Assembly: GCA_037951105.1 (NCBI GenBank)
Contig: JBAMJV010004304.1
Coordinates: 1-64,000, forward strand
DNA length: 64,000 nt
Reading direction: 5' to 3'
Source: Echinarachnius parma
Lineage: Eukaryota; Echinodermata; Echinoidea; Clypeasteroida; Echinarachniidae
The notes under the pieces are model-generated. The model did not search any database. It saw nothing but the letters and a program-made list of their open reading frames with translations, and was not told the origin of the DNA. A program made the translations under genes and the position numbers. Below, one piece after another: positions 23,401 through 37,300 of this stretch (position 1 is its first letter; every line of letters begins with the position of its first letter).

Positions 23401-26400
23401 TAATTTATAAATATCTTGTATTAAGTTATTTTGATTAGTAGTATTTTGGAAGGGTCTACAAATAAAGTTTGTCCTTTCCTTAGCTATTTTATTAAGTATC
23501 TATGTATTTTCATGATATATAATTCATAGTAAGGAATGCGTTTTTCCACGATGTTACCATTAATTCACATTCACAAAAGATGCATTTTCTTTCCAACTTT
23601 CTCACCAGATACGGAAAACGACGGTCTGTTTGCGTGGGTAGAGGGGAGCTCGTTGGGCTATACCAACTGGGACAATGGACAACCAACCGATAACACTGGT
23701 ACCGATGACTGTGGCTCCATGACTACAGGTTAGTCCCACATATTATAATATGTGTTTGAATATATATGCTATCATAAATCCCTATATATTTGGCTGGTAT
23801 ATTGCACATATAATGTCTTGTTTGTGAAAGCAACCTAAATCCATTATACGTGAGACTTGTGTGTTTGACGATTGTGCAATATGGGTAGATGCATGGGAGC
23901 TTGGTGGGCTGTACCAATTTGAATGATGGTAATTGCAATAATATTGGAGGATCTGTGGAATGATTGTTAAGGGACAGCTTTTTTATCATAAAGAACCATT
24001 TAGTCTTCTGTAAACCAATAATAAATCAACGTAGCGGTGCAGTCTTCTCTTATACAGTCTGTCTACTTTTGGCTGGTCATAACTACAATTGTAATATGAT
24101 GTAATAGCAAATGATTGATTTCATTTTTTCGTACAGCTGGTGGAGATGGTAGTTGGTCAACCAAGAACTGCTTCGTACTGGAGGCATACACCTGTAAAGT
24201 CAGAGCAGGTAATTAAGCAATATTGCTTTTACAACCAGTTTGTATTTAAGTTAGTTGGATAACTTGTTTGTTTGTTAGTTAGTTAGCTAGTTAGTTAGTC
24301 TGTTTGTTTGTTTTTTAACTAGCTAATTAGTGAGTTGTAGTTTAGAAAGTTATTGAGTACATTTTAATGATCTGTATTTGTAAATGAAATTATTAAGACC
24401 ATTAGTCTGTAATTTTATATTGATTATTATTAATTATAGTAAATATTTTCTTGCTTTCTAATTCAGTGGATATTTAATGAAGACAATTAAGAAGCTTCAA
24501 CATTCAGATAATCTCTTCTTATTCATGCGGTGATGTATATTTTGATTCCTCCAGGAAAGAGTTCATAGAAACGAAAATAAATCATGGTTAATTTCTAAAT
24601 TTAATTCATGGTTAATTTCATTCCCTTACAGGCCAGCCCGTCTTTCCCTTAAACCCAAATGTTGGTAAGTTGATATTGATAATCCTTAATTATATGTTTT
24701 GTCTCACTCTCTCTTAAATATTTACCAGCATAGTTGATTTGTATATACTATACTGATGGTTTGTGTAATTCCTTGCATTTTTTCTCAGTTTGACTCAACA
24801 AGCTAAGTGTTTTACAGTTTCAAACTCATTACAAGGGCATGTTTGGACCAAAGAATATGATTTAGATCTTTATGATTTAGCTATTTAGACTCTTGGCTTG
24901 AACTAGACAAACACATCCAAATATTGATTGAGATGTTGGCTCTTGTTTGAACTAATTTCCAGATTATGGTGACTCAAATTCAACTTTTCTATAATCGATA
25001 GCCATTAGATTTCACGGTCGAAGCTCTTTGGCTGTTCAACTGTGAACACTGTTACTTACTTGTCAATAGTGCATCTCTATTCAGCAATTATCATTTGTTC
25101 TTTTGTATCTCTTCTACATCATACATAACCCTCCACATCCCTGGATCTCATTAATAAAATCATTATTATTACTTTAACAATAATCTTTATTTTTGTACCA
25201 TTATTATAGCCATTGGATCGTGTGAGGCCGGCTGGACACTCAACCGTGACAATTGCTACAAGCTGGTGAACAGCGCGGCTTACTTCAGCGAAGCAGAGTC
25301 CAACTGCATCTCCATGGGAGGTCATGTGACCAGCGTCAACGACCAGGAGGAGCAGTCCTTCCTCTCAAGTGAGTCTTGGACCAGGATTCTTAAAGGGATC
25401 TAGTACCTTTGTGGACATTTGTGCAAAAACTGAAGATAAGGCTTGTTAAAATGTATATTTCTGTAAATCTGATATGTCCACTGAGTGATGTGAGAAATTT
25501 CATGGTAAATGAATGCCATATGGCCGAGTAATGAGCGAAAAATGCAAAGTGATATTTGCAAACTCATTGCCATGACTTTGTACACAGTTTAAATTCTCCA
25601 GTGGATACAAATATGAATGCAATTACTGTAGAAGGAAAACTGACTGGATAAAGATTGAAGAAATTGAAAATGAGCAAATGAAATGGACTCTGTTTTTTGC
25701 TTATGTTACACTTTTTAAAAATTTCGCACAATTTGCTCACATTTGTTCCATCTTTCTCCTTTTTGCTCCATTTCTGTAATTGTTGTATGATTGCAGTGCG
25801 CACAGCCTTAGCGGCAAGGAACGTCTTTATTGGCTTCACTGATAACTCCAACGAGGATAACTTTGAATGGAGTGATGGCTCACCGGTAAGTACCTTTGAA
25901 GAAGATGAATGCATGATAATGATCCCCTCAAAATGTAATGCCTTTATAGTCAACTGTCTACATGTTATTCTCATCATTAAGCCTCTGAAGAAGATTCTGC
26001 TAGGATCGAAAGCTCGGGTCCTTTTCCGACTATCTGTTTAATTTACAAGGGTTTTTTTCTCAGTAGGCAAGCAGTTTTAAGCAGTCTTTTCCTTCATTCT
26101 CATTTGATTACACATTCATTGTTTGGTAGATATATAAGCAGTTATCAGCAGTCTGTTGCAATTCATTCACATTTGATTAGGTGACATTCACCAACTGGGC
26201 TCCATACCAGCCAGATGACTGGAGCGATGCCGGACAGGACTGCTCCTACATGAAGTGGGAGGAGGACAAGGAGGGGATGTGGGACGATATCAACTGTGAC
26301 AACACTCGCTACGCTTACATGTGCAAGAAACCTAAGAGTAAGTGTTGTATAATTTGTTTGTTTGGGATATTGGTTGAAATTTGAAATTGAGATTTCACTG

Positions 26401-28199
26401 ACAGTACAATTTCAAAGAAAAGAACATTTGATGAAATTTAGGGGAGATTTAAATGCTATGACACGAGTGCTGCTTGTACAAAAAGTGAGTGGACAAGGAG
26501 GGGATGTGGGACAATATCAACTGTGACAACACTTGCTACGCTTATATGTGCAAGAAACCTTAGGTAATTATTGTTATTATTATTATTATTATTATTAAAA
26601 TCATTATTATTAGTATTATTATTATTTTTATCATTATTATGTTTTTATTATTATTATTGTTATTATGATTATTATCATTAAATTAAATGATATTGTATTT
26701 CAATACAAAACTAATTTGTATTCTTTTCTTGTTTTAAACTGCAGTACCTGGTGGCACACAAGTTGCTCCTGCTCTGCCCACTCGTGAGTATCTAACCTAT
26801 CAAACTTGGATTATTAGCCTACCAATATTGTTAAGTATTTAAATACTTTATTAAGTCACCATATAAGACAAAATTATACAAAAATTCCAACTCCATGAAT
26901 TGGTATGATAAACTAACTTTTTGTTGTCGGTAAACCTGATCATGATCTACTTCAGCCTGTTGATAATTCAAAAAGTTGGATAAATCATTTAACCCATTCA
27001 CTACGAGATTCTCATATCCCCATAGACTTTGTACATAGCCCACCTGGTTCCCGTAAGCAACCTGTTAAGTGCCATGTTTTGCCCCCTAAACATCATACTA
27101 ACACAGATGAACTTGTTTGTTTCTATGTAGCATCCTTTGACCCGCGTTGTGGAAATGGCTGGGAATATGACACGTTATCCGGCAGATGCTACCTGTTCAG
27201 GCCGACCGACTTCAAGAACTGGGATGACGCGAGGATGGAATGTAAACTTGGAGGGGGAGAACTTCTAAGCATCGCCGACAACACAGAACAAGCTTATATC
27301 AATGGTGAGTGGCCTAGTGTTTTGTACAAAAGTGTTGTTGCGTGGGATACAGGTTCAAATCCTACTACAAGAAATGGGATGTTGTGGGGATGGAATGCAA
27401 GCTTTGAAGCAAGAGTTATTTATCATTGTTGACAACACAGCATAAACTTATTTCAATGATGATTGGCCTAGTGGTTTTTACAAAGGTACTTTGATAAGTG
27501 GATTATGGGTTCAAATCTCATTACAAGAACTGGGATGACGCAAGAATGGAATGTAAACTGGGAGGCGGAGAGCTTCTCAACATTGCTGACAACACAGAAC
27601 AAGCTCACATCAATGGTGAGTCCTAGTGGTTTGTACAGCGGTACTTTGATATGAAGGTTAACAGTTCAAGGCTGACTTCAAAATCTAGGATGATGTGGGG
27701 ATAGAATGTAAGCTGGGAGGCAGAAAGCTTCTAAGTACTGCTGACAAGTGGTTATAGTGGTTGTAGACAGAAAGTTAGATATGAAGTTTATATCAGTTCA
27801 AATCTCACTGCAAGAACTTGGATGACACTTTTAACCTGGAAGGCAGAGAGTTGTTTAATTTTGCCAACAGCACAGAGATGAACAGGAACAAATGAACATT
27901 TATGTTTTAGACCTATATGTATCAATGATATTTTATTTAACCCTCTACAGCTCGTCTGGCGTACCTTACTGAATCTGACACTTTAAAACAAATTAACTGG
28001 AAGGCAGAGACGAAACAGAAAAAGAACGAAAAAAATATATATTTGTATTCTATTAACGATATTTTATTTAACCCCCTCAGCTCGCCTGGTGTACCTGACA
28101 GAGTCTGGCATGTGGATTGGAGGAAACGACCTGTCGCTGGAAGGCGGCTGGGAGTGGAGTGATGGCAGTGGCTTTGCATACCTCAACTGGGGACCAGGT

Positions 28200-28281
<82 letters not shown>

Positions 28282-28304
28282 CGATTGATTGAGCTATTGA
28301 TTGA

Positions 28305-28349
<45 letters not shown>

Positions 28350-31300
28350 ATTTTGAATGATTAATTGTTCAGTTAGTCAATTAATTTATTATAGTTCACC
28401 AATGTTGATTTCTTTGTTCATTCATTCATACAATTTTTAAATCATTAATGAGTTAATACAATTTATTTTTATATTGATTTTTGTTGGTCAATCATTCAGT
28501 AGTTGATTCGTTCATTGGTTGTTGATAAATGTTTTTGTTTGAAGCTTGTTATTCATTAATTATTTCTTGTCCTTTACAGATGAGCCCAATGACTATGACC
28601 CAGGTGAACACTGCGTGGAAATCAACCGTAACACAGGGAAGTGGAACGATTACTTCTGTGACCGTGGACTCGGGTACATCTGCAAAAAATCAGGTGAGAG
28701 GCTTCAAAGTTCATACATGAAAATATGAATAATGTTACATTATATGACAAATACCTGGCGAACCTACTGTTATTGCAGTTGTAAATTATTTAATTTTTCC
28801 ATGTGTATCGGAAGATATCAAAGGAAATCTTGTCATCTGCTGCAATATGGTTTAAAAAAACAGTGCTGCTTAGTGCCAATAATTTAATCAATTAAGTAAT
28901 CAATAAAGTAGAAAGTATGCCACAGCTTCATTACCATGGATAATTGTTCTAAACAATTTGTCAGGCAAGCCAAAAGTTTGTAATCTAGTGGTTGCTAAGA
29001 AGACAGTCCACCAGTTCCAACCCACTATCTTAAATTCAATCAAACAAACAAGTTGGTTAATGCCAGTACTACATTAGATAGCAAAAGACTGTGATATAAT
29101 CACTTTGGTACTGTATATAGTTGACGTCTTTCTTCAAACTTTCACGTCACAGGATATCTGGTCACCCACTACAACGTTGTCCCCAACAACTACTTGGACG
29201 GTGCGGACACAGCGATCCTACAGAACATTTACCCCGAGGATTGCGCCCAGGCCTGCTACAACGCCAATGATTTCACCTGCCGCTCCTTCGACTACCGACG
29301 CGCAACCATGGAGTGTGCCCTCAGTGATAGCACGAGGGACATGGGATCGTCGCTAGTTGGCAGTAGTACCAGCGACTACTATGAGAGATGTAAGCTGCAA
29401 GAGAAAATAAAGCTTTCATGCTTGTTCTTCTAAATCCTAATTAGACAAGATAAACATGTGTTTACCTAATTGTGAATCAGTTGTTGAGATCTCTAGACTT
29501 GGACCAAATAAAGCATACATGCTACATGAAACCTACGATGAACAATGAGATAGACCATACAGCCCTAACTTTTGGAGCATTATTCTACATGAAGCCAAAG
29601 CAATTTTACTGACTTTTTTACAGTTCATGTTATGTATGATGGAAACAAATAGACAAAAGAAAATTTATATGCATTAGTTACACATATTTTATTAATTCAA
29701 TGTACATGTAATTAATCTAGTGGAGATGGTGCACACAATGTGTGCGAACTGTCATTGTATCCTTGGACCGGGGTAATGATAGTGTTAGGCGCTTAGAGAT
29801 GATATTGCATCATATTGGGCGCAAAATAAATCGAACCAATTATTGTTACCTAGACATTTTCCATATTTCAGCAAGTTAGAGTTATATACTGATACGTTTT
29901 CTTGCAGTGATGTCGGTCGTCGACCCACCACCCACCACCATCCCTCCCGGCTTCCGATGCCGCAACGGATGGAGTCCATATGGAAGCAACTGCTACTATG
30001 TCCAGACCTCGGTTGGGACCTATTATGAGGCCCGCAGCCAATGCCAGGCCCTGGGAGGGGACCTAGCGTCAGTCCATGATGTCAACGAGAACAGCTTTTT
30101 GCAGGCCCTCTACTCACAAGGTCAGTCGATCAGCTTTTCAAGTTCTTTCAATTTGAGAAAAGATTTTAACTTCAAACTATCTTTGATGTTCTGGGAGTTC
30201 TTGTTCTCCATTTCCAATTTTTATTCCAAATGATCTTTTAATGACACAGTGTCACCAGATGTTGTTTGAATGGACCGATGGAACTGTGGTTGACAACAAT
30301 TTCTAGAATAATGGGGAGCCAAAAACTGGCATAGAATTTACTATTACCACACTTTCCTAAAAGCAATCAATTAATGAGTGTAAAGATCTGTAATTGAGAT
30401 TGCCAACATCTTAATTAACAAAATCTTTTTGTTGTTGAATATTTCAGCGGGAGTCAATAGTGCTGTCTGGCTTGGTTTGACTGATCTGCGAGTCCAGATG
30501 TTGTTTGAATGGACCAATGGAGTTGTGTGGTTGACAACAATTTATTGAGTACTGGGGAGCCAAAAGCTAGCATAGAATGAACTATTACCACACTTTGCCA
30601 AAATTAATCAATGAGTGTATAAGGATCTGTAATTGAGATCTTCAACATCTTGATTAATTTTTTGTTGTTTTTGTTGAATCTTTCAGCGGGAGTCAACAGT
30701 GCTGTCTGGCTTGGTTTGACTGATCTGCGAGTCCAGATGTTGTTTGAATGGAGCGACTTAACTCCAGTGGACTACACTTTCTGGAACACTTTGGAGCCAA
30801 ACAACTACGGCGACAACAATGAAGACTGCGTGGAGATGAACACTAATGTAAGTCATATTTCAAACAATGCCAACCAGTTGATAACGCATTATTTGCTCCA
30901 GGAACAATTGCTAACTTTGTTTCTTATCATTTTAGTCGCCATTGGGTTTGGATTAGGGTTAGTGTTTGGGTTAAGTTAGGATTAGAAATCAATTAAAAAA
31001 CAACCAGACATTGCTGTAACAATTGTTTCCATCTTTGTACTATAGTATGACCTACATGATTGTATTATAAGTATATGCATACTTCTATTTATCTCCCATT
31101 GGTCATATATTTTATTTGTCTTACACTTTATCGCAGAAGTTGGGAAGCACTCCGAGCATTATTACCTTTGCTTTAGTTGAGCAACCGAGCATGGTGGCAT
31201 AGCGGTTAAAGTGTCCGCTTCATGCACGGGGGCGTCACAGGTTTCAAACCCAGACCGGGTCATACCAAAGACTTTAAAAATGGTGCCTTCTGCCTGCTAG

Positions 31301-34300
31301 CCAGGCGCTCGGCATTTATAGAATGGAGAAGGGACACACACAGAGTTACCAGAGGACTGGCCACCTTCTGTAGTTTCTGCTATATATAGTAGATGTGTAG
31401 CCTAGGGCTAATGAATCTAGAGATAGGCGCCGCCTTATGTGCCAAATTGGCACAGGAAGAACTTTAACTTTTTAGTGGAACTGCCATAATGGGGCACTCA
31501 AGTATTCCAAAGAAGAAATTCCTGCCAATACCCACTGACTACACTTGGGTTGAGAGCAGCAAATACAGATAAAGTGGCAAGCTAAAGGACACAATTGTCG
31601 TGGTAGGGAATCAAACCCATGATCTTCATGTTGAAAGACAAAAGCAAGAAACAATATACTCCTCACTTCAAAATCCACATTTGTTAAAGATGGTATTTGT
31701 AGATTTGTGAGATGTGTATTACAATTTTGTGATTGTGTTCATTTGTTTATTGCAGGGTGCCTGGAATGACATTTCGTGCAGCGTTACCATCCCATCAATC
31801 TGAAACAGGTGTGAAGGTTAAATGGATTTAGAAAGATCTTCCGAATTCACAAATGTAAAAAATAGTATTAATAGATTCTTGAGATGACAAGAGATTTCAA
31901 TATGTTTCTTTGCTTAATGCAGGGTGCTTGGAATGACATTTCTTGCAGCGTTACCATACCATCAATCTGTAAGCTGCCCAAGGAGGACCTACCCCCAACA
32001 GACCAACCCATCACGCCCTCCGGATGTGCCCTGGTAAGTCCTGAATGCTCCCTTGGGAGTGTATTATAGGTACATGGATGACTCTTTCCAGTCATGCATG
32101 TATGTCCGAAATTAGGCTGTTGTGATCTAGAAATTCGAGTTAATTTATATCATGAGATATCATGACTCGACTTCCAGGCTCTGGGCTTGTAGCTTACTGG
32201 CATGCATTGCTGTTAGTAGTACAGTTGTCTTATTATTATCATTATCATTTGATATCCACAGGTTACTCAAGGAGAAAAGTTGTTCTTTGGGTGCTGTGAT
32301 TAAAATATGTTGACCCAGTAACAAAAACAAAATTGTATTAAACGACTCTAGTAGATTAAGTAACACGATTGGTAAAATCCAGTCACGTGAGCATTCATTA
32401 ACCAACGAAAGAGCGGTATGAGCGCATCCACTGTGCTGCTAGTGACGTCACTCATTCTAGCGCTCATTTGTTCTGTTCCTCCGTTCACAGGGTGAGACGG
32501 CATACAGTTCATGCTACGGAGCAGTATGTGGATCTTATTCTTTTTGTAAGCTGTATGAAATTCTAACACTCATCATTTGTTTGTTCCTCCTTTCACAGGG
32601 TGAGACTGGATACGGTAGTTCTTGCTACAGAGCCGTGACCACGACCAAGACATGGGAAGAGGCTGTGGGCGATTGTGCCAACAATGGAGGAAACCTTGTA
32701 TCTGTTGCTGACAGGTAAGACATCAAAGTTATGAATTCAGTTGTACAGCTTTTACTTCTTGGGTTACTACACTTATAAATAGTCCTGTCAAGTACTGCAC
32801 ACAGGCTCTGGCACGGCAGATCAAGGCTTTAATGTCATCTTGATTTACATTTTGTATTGGTTCCCTTTTTCATATAGTATCATTGTAAAGCGCTTAGAGG
32901 TAATGATCAATAATATCAGGCACTACATATATCGAGTATATTATTATTATTATTTCTAACCCAGGTATGAACAGTCGGTGGTATCCAGCATGCTGGGTCT
33001 CCAGGACGGAACCCTCTTCTGGATTGGTCTCAGTGACAAGGATATGGCAGGATCATATGTCTGGAGCGATAACACCGCCGTCACCTACACAAACTGGGAT
33101 TACGGACAGCCTGGTAAGAAGTCCTTATAATGATGATGATTGATGACAATGATGATGACGTTGATGGTGATAATGGTGATGATAGTGATGATGATGATGA
33201 CAAAATGATGATGATGATGATGATCATCATCATCATAGATGTGAATAAACAATTCTTATTTACTGTTTTCAAACAGCTGATTCTGCTGGTTTCTGCATCG
33301 GCGCTTCATCTGGCTCAATGGCCGGTCTGTGGAAGAACGTCCCCTGCGACTCCACCTTAAAGTATCTGTGCGAGAGAACCCGCGCTGGGTACACCCCGCC
33401 CCCCACTCTGGCTCCCCCAGGACCCCCCACCGTGCCCAATGATGATGGCTGTTACTATGAGTGGGTGGGCTACGGTGGAAACTGCTTTAAGGTATTATTT
33501 ACAACGTTTTATAGACTATAGTTTCATTATAAAAATCGTTTACATTCTTTATCAGCCCTGTATCTCAATTCTGTTGGATTTATCTTGTTTTACTGTGATA
33601 CAAATTGCCTCCTTTTATGCCAATAGAATAGTAAATTCTTTAATGAAATTAGCATTATTTTTGTAATCGATCACCTGTATTCTGAAGTCACATCGAATTC
33701 TTGTTTAACTAAACTCCTGTTTAAGACCTGACTATTGAGGTTGTGACTAGATTTGGGGTATTCTGACATCTTGACTAAGTCCTTTTATAAGATCGAAGAA
33801 ACACAAACAAAAATTACATATTATATTGCACTCTAGATTGAGACCGGTATTGACCCTAACGTTGATGAAGAAGATATCACCAAGTTTAAGAGGACGTGGT
33901 CAAGTGCCCAGCAGATTTGCGCGGCCATCGGGGCCAACCTGGCTAGCTTCCACGACGCTGATGAAGAGGCATTTATCAAATCTCAAATTACCATGCCGTA
34001 AGTTGCACGTAATATCTCGTAAATCTGTATTATAATGTGATATAAAAAGATGATTTAATTGATTATTCAAGGTAGCGTGTCTCTTTGGTAGACCTTAAAA
34101 TCACAAAGACATGTCACAAAGACACCAACGTTCAAAGAAATGTCTACGACCTTTATTCTGCGTGATGAGTTTGAAACCCAACCCTCTACACTGATACATA
34201 TGTAGTTTGAATCTACATGTATATTAGAAAAATAACAGTATTTGGGCAAAAATACAGTTAAAGAATATCAGATTCTAAAACAGCATCATTTACAGGCCAA

Positions 34301-37300
34301 TATAAGTTCTTGTTTCAAATACTTGTACATAGTCTGAAAGCCACAATCACACTGACTTTAATAGTAGTCCCTGCCAAATGACCTACGATATATGCTAATA
34401 ATAATTAGTAGCTTATTGTACAAGTACATGTGTGTGTATACCCCTATGTGCCACACACACACAGTTCTACCCCTGGTCTGATCAGGGTTAATTTATAATA
34501 ATATTATAAATAGAATGATCTATAATGCAGTACACCATGTTTTGATTCTTGCTTCACAGAAATGATGGCTACTGGATTGGTCTGCACGATAGATCAGTGG
34601 AAACTGGTAAGTTTTGACAAGATTTGAACTACTATTACTACTTTTTGGACATATTCAGGAAGAGGGGATAGGGGAAAAAATAGAACAGGAATTCACATAA
34701 GTGTGGATTGCATAGACATTTTAGGCTGTTGGTGGTGCATTGTTCATCTTATAAGTAACCGAGTTGTGATTGACAGATGATGTCACAAGAAGAATTTTAC
34801 TCTGGAGAGTTTTTTTAAGAGGTGGGGCTTAGCAAAATGAACAAAATAATTGCTAAAATTGTTACCCTAATACAGATAAACAGAAGTCTACATGTATACT
34901 GGAATGCTCCCCAGGGAGTGGAAAATGTGCACTTTGTGTGCAGTATGTATCCTATGACCGGGGTAATAAAAGTGATGCGCCGCAAGCGTCGAAAGACGGA
35001 ACGTGCGCTTTATAAGTAGCCATCATTAATTTGTATTATTTTGACTCTTTGATTGAACCAATAAAACACGATACTAGAGTGATTTCTGAAAATTCCTTTC
35101 AGGGTTTGAATGGAGCGATCAGACAGCAGTCGACTTCACAGCATGGTTTGAAGGAGAACCAAACAACGATGGAACCGTCGGCGAGGACTGCGTAGAAATG
35201 TTTGGCTCACACCGTGGATGGAATGATAAGGAGTGCACCGTTTTCAGGAACTGGATCTGTAAGATGGAAAAGGGTAGGTTACCGAGTTGATAAATTGGTT
35301 AATTAGTAAGTTTGTTAGTAAGTAAGTTGGACACTTTAGTCTAGTCAGTAAGATACTTGATAAGTTTAGTTAGGTAGTATAAAGTGAGTTAAACAGTTAA
35401 TTTAGCTTGCCAGTTAGTTAACTAGTTAGTAAATTGGTTAGTTCATTAGTTGGCTAGGTAGTTAGTTAGATTAGTTTGTTTGTTTGTTTTTGTGTTTGTT
35501 TAGTTTGTTTATTAGTTGGCTAGTTAGTTAGTTAGTTAGTTAGTTAGGTAGGTAGGTAGTTAGATATGAAGTTAGTAAGTTAGTATTTTCTTTAGTTAGT
35601 TCAATTGAAATGGCTGCATTGTGTACAAAAAAATTATCATAATATGCTGATGATCAAGATGTTGAATATATTATTGTATTTATCTTCTTCTTTTTTTTGC
35701 AGGAGTTATGCCAAAGTCTACACTGCCACCGTCAACAGTTTCCCCATGTAAGTAAAGCTTCTTATTGACAACCTTGATTTTGTATTATTTTCAGTAAATA
35801 TCAAATTCCAATACAAATATATTCATTGACTTTTACATTTCAACTTGTACAATTAGCCTTAAACTTTTATAAAACATTTTTTGAAAAAGAGCAAAGAAAA
35901 TGGGATTCTCCGGGATTTTGTAAACACACTTTGTTGCTTTTCCTCTCCAGGGCCCCAATGTCCAATAGACCCCGACTGGGTCCTGTTCCAGAACAACTGC
36001 TACTTCTTCAGCGGTGGTCTGAGCGGACCCGATCGCACTTTGGGTCATTCTGACGCCAACGCCTACTGCATGCAGAAAGGAGGCTACCTCGCCTCCATTC
36101 ACTCTACCTATGAGAATGACTTCATCAAGGGCATGGTGAGAAAATTGCAGTTTAATTCAGTTCAGTTCGGTTCCATCCAATCGAATATGTTAATTTCCGT
36201 TCAATTCAGTTCAGTTTGATACAATTCAGTACAGTTTAGGTCAGTTCAATTAAATTCAGTACAATTGAGTTCAGTTGAATTCAGTTCAACTCAAATCAGC
36301 TTGTTTCCATTTATTCTACTGTTCAGTTCAGTTCAGTCAATGCAATTTTGGTCAGTTCAGTTCAGTTCAATTCAGTTCAGTTTGATATAATTCAGTACTA
36401 TTAAGTACGTTCAATTCAGTACAATTTAGTTCAATTCAGTACAATTTAGTTCAATTCAGTCTAATTCAGCTCATTTCAATTCTGTTCAGTTCCATTTTCC
36501 ATAGGGAAAATAGTATAATTACATCATGCAAAATACATAGTGAATCTATTTTTGATCACGTGAGGTTCTCTCAACCAATCAGTGAACAAACTTTTTTTAG
36601 ATGAGGGATATAAAATGGATTATAACAATCTAAGCTCATCTACCTAACCGTAAAATTAATCTAAACTACCGTATAACAAATGAATATGAAGGAACACCGT
36701 CTGTATCAGTGTTATAGGTCCCAGAAGCATGATTTATCTGTATGTTGAATCACAAGATTATTCACCTTGTTTTGTTGATCATTGTTGTTGCTAGGTGACA
36801 AGGTACAGAGACACCAATGAGTGGATTGGACTGAGGACCTACAGTGGAACAGGATACTATCAGTAAGTCATGTTACATATTGTATATACATGTAGTCATG
36901 GGCGTCGATACTTACGTAATACCTATTCATCAGGGGGGGATGGATGAATAGATCATCCCCCCCTGATGAATGGGTATCAATGACAGATCGACGCCCATGC
37001 ATGTAGTTCTGGTATTCCTTAGTTCTAAGAAAATGTATGCATGATTACAGGATTCGCTTTTTCTCTTTATACAAAGCCTAATCAATTCCATTTTGGTATA
37101 ACATGCAATTCTCCTTAGACCCCAGCCTGCATATTTTACAGAACAATATGTATGAAAGATATACATGTGTACATACTGTTTTTTCGACTTGAACATGATT
37201 ATTATGATTGGTAAAATTTCAGTCTTACAATAGACTTTCTGTCTATTCCTTGATGGGTATGTGTTTGTTCACTTGATTGTGATATTAAAAAGACATATTT

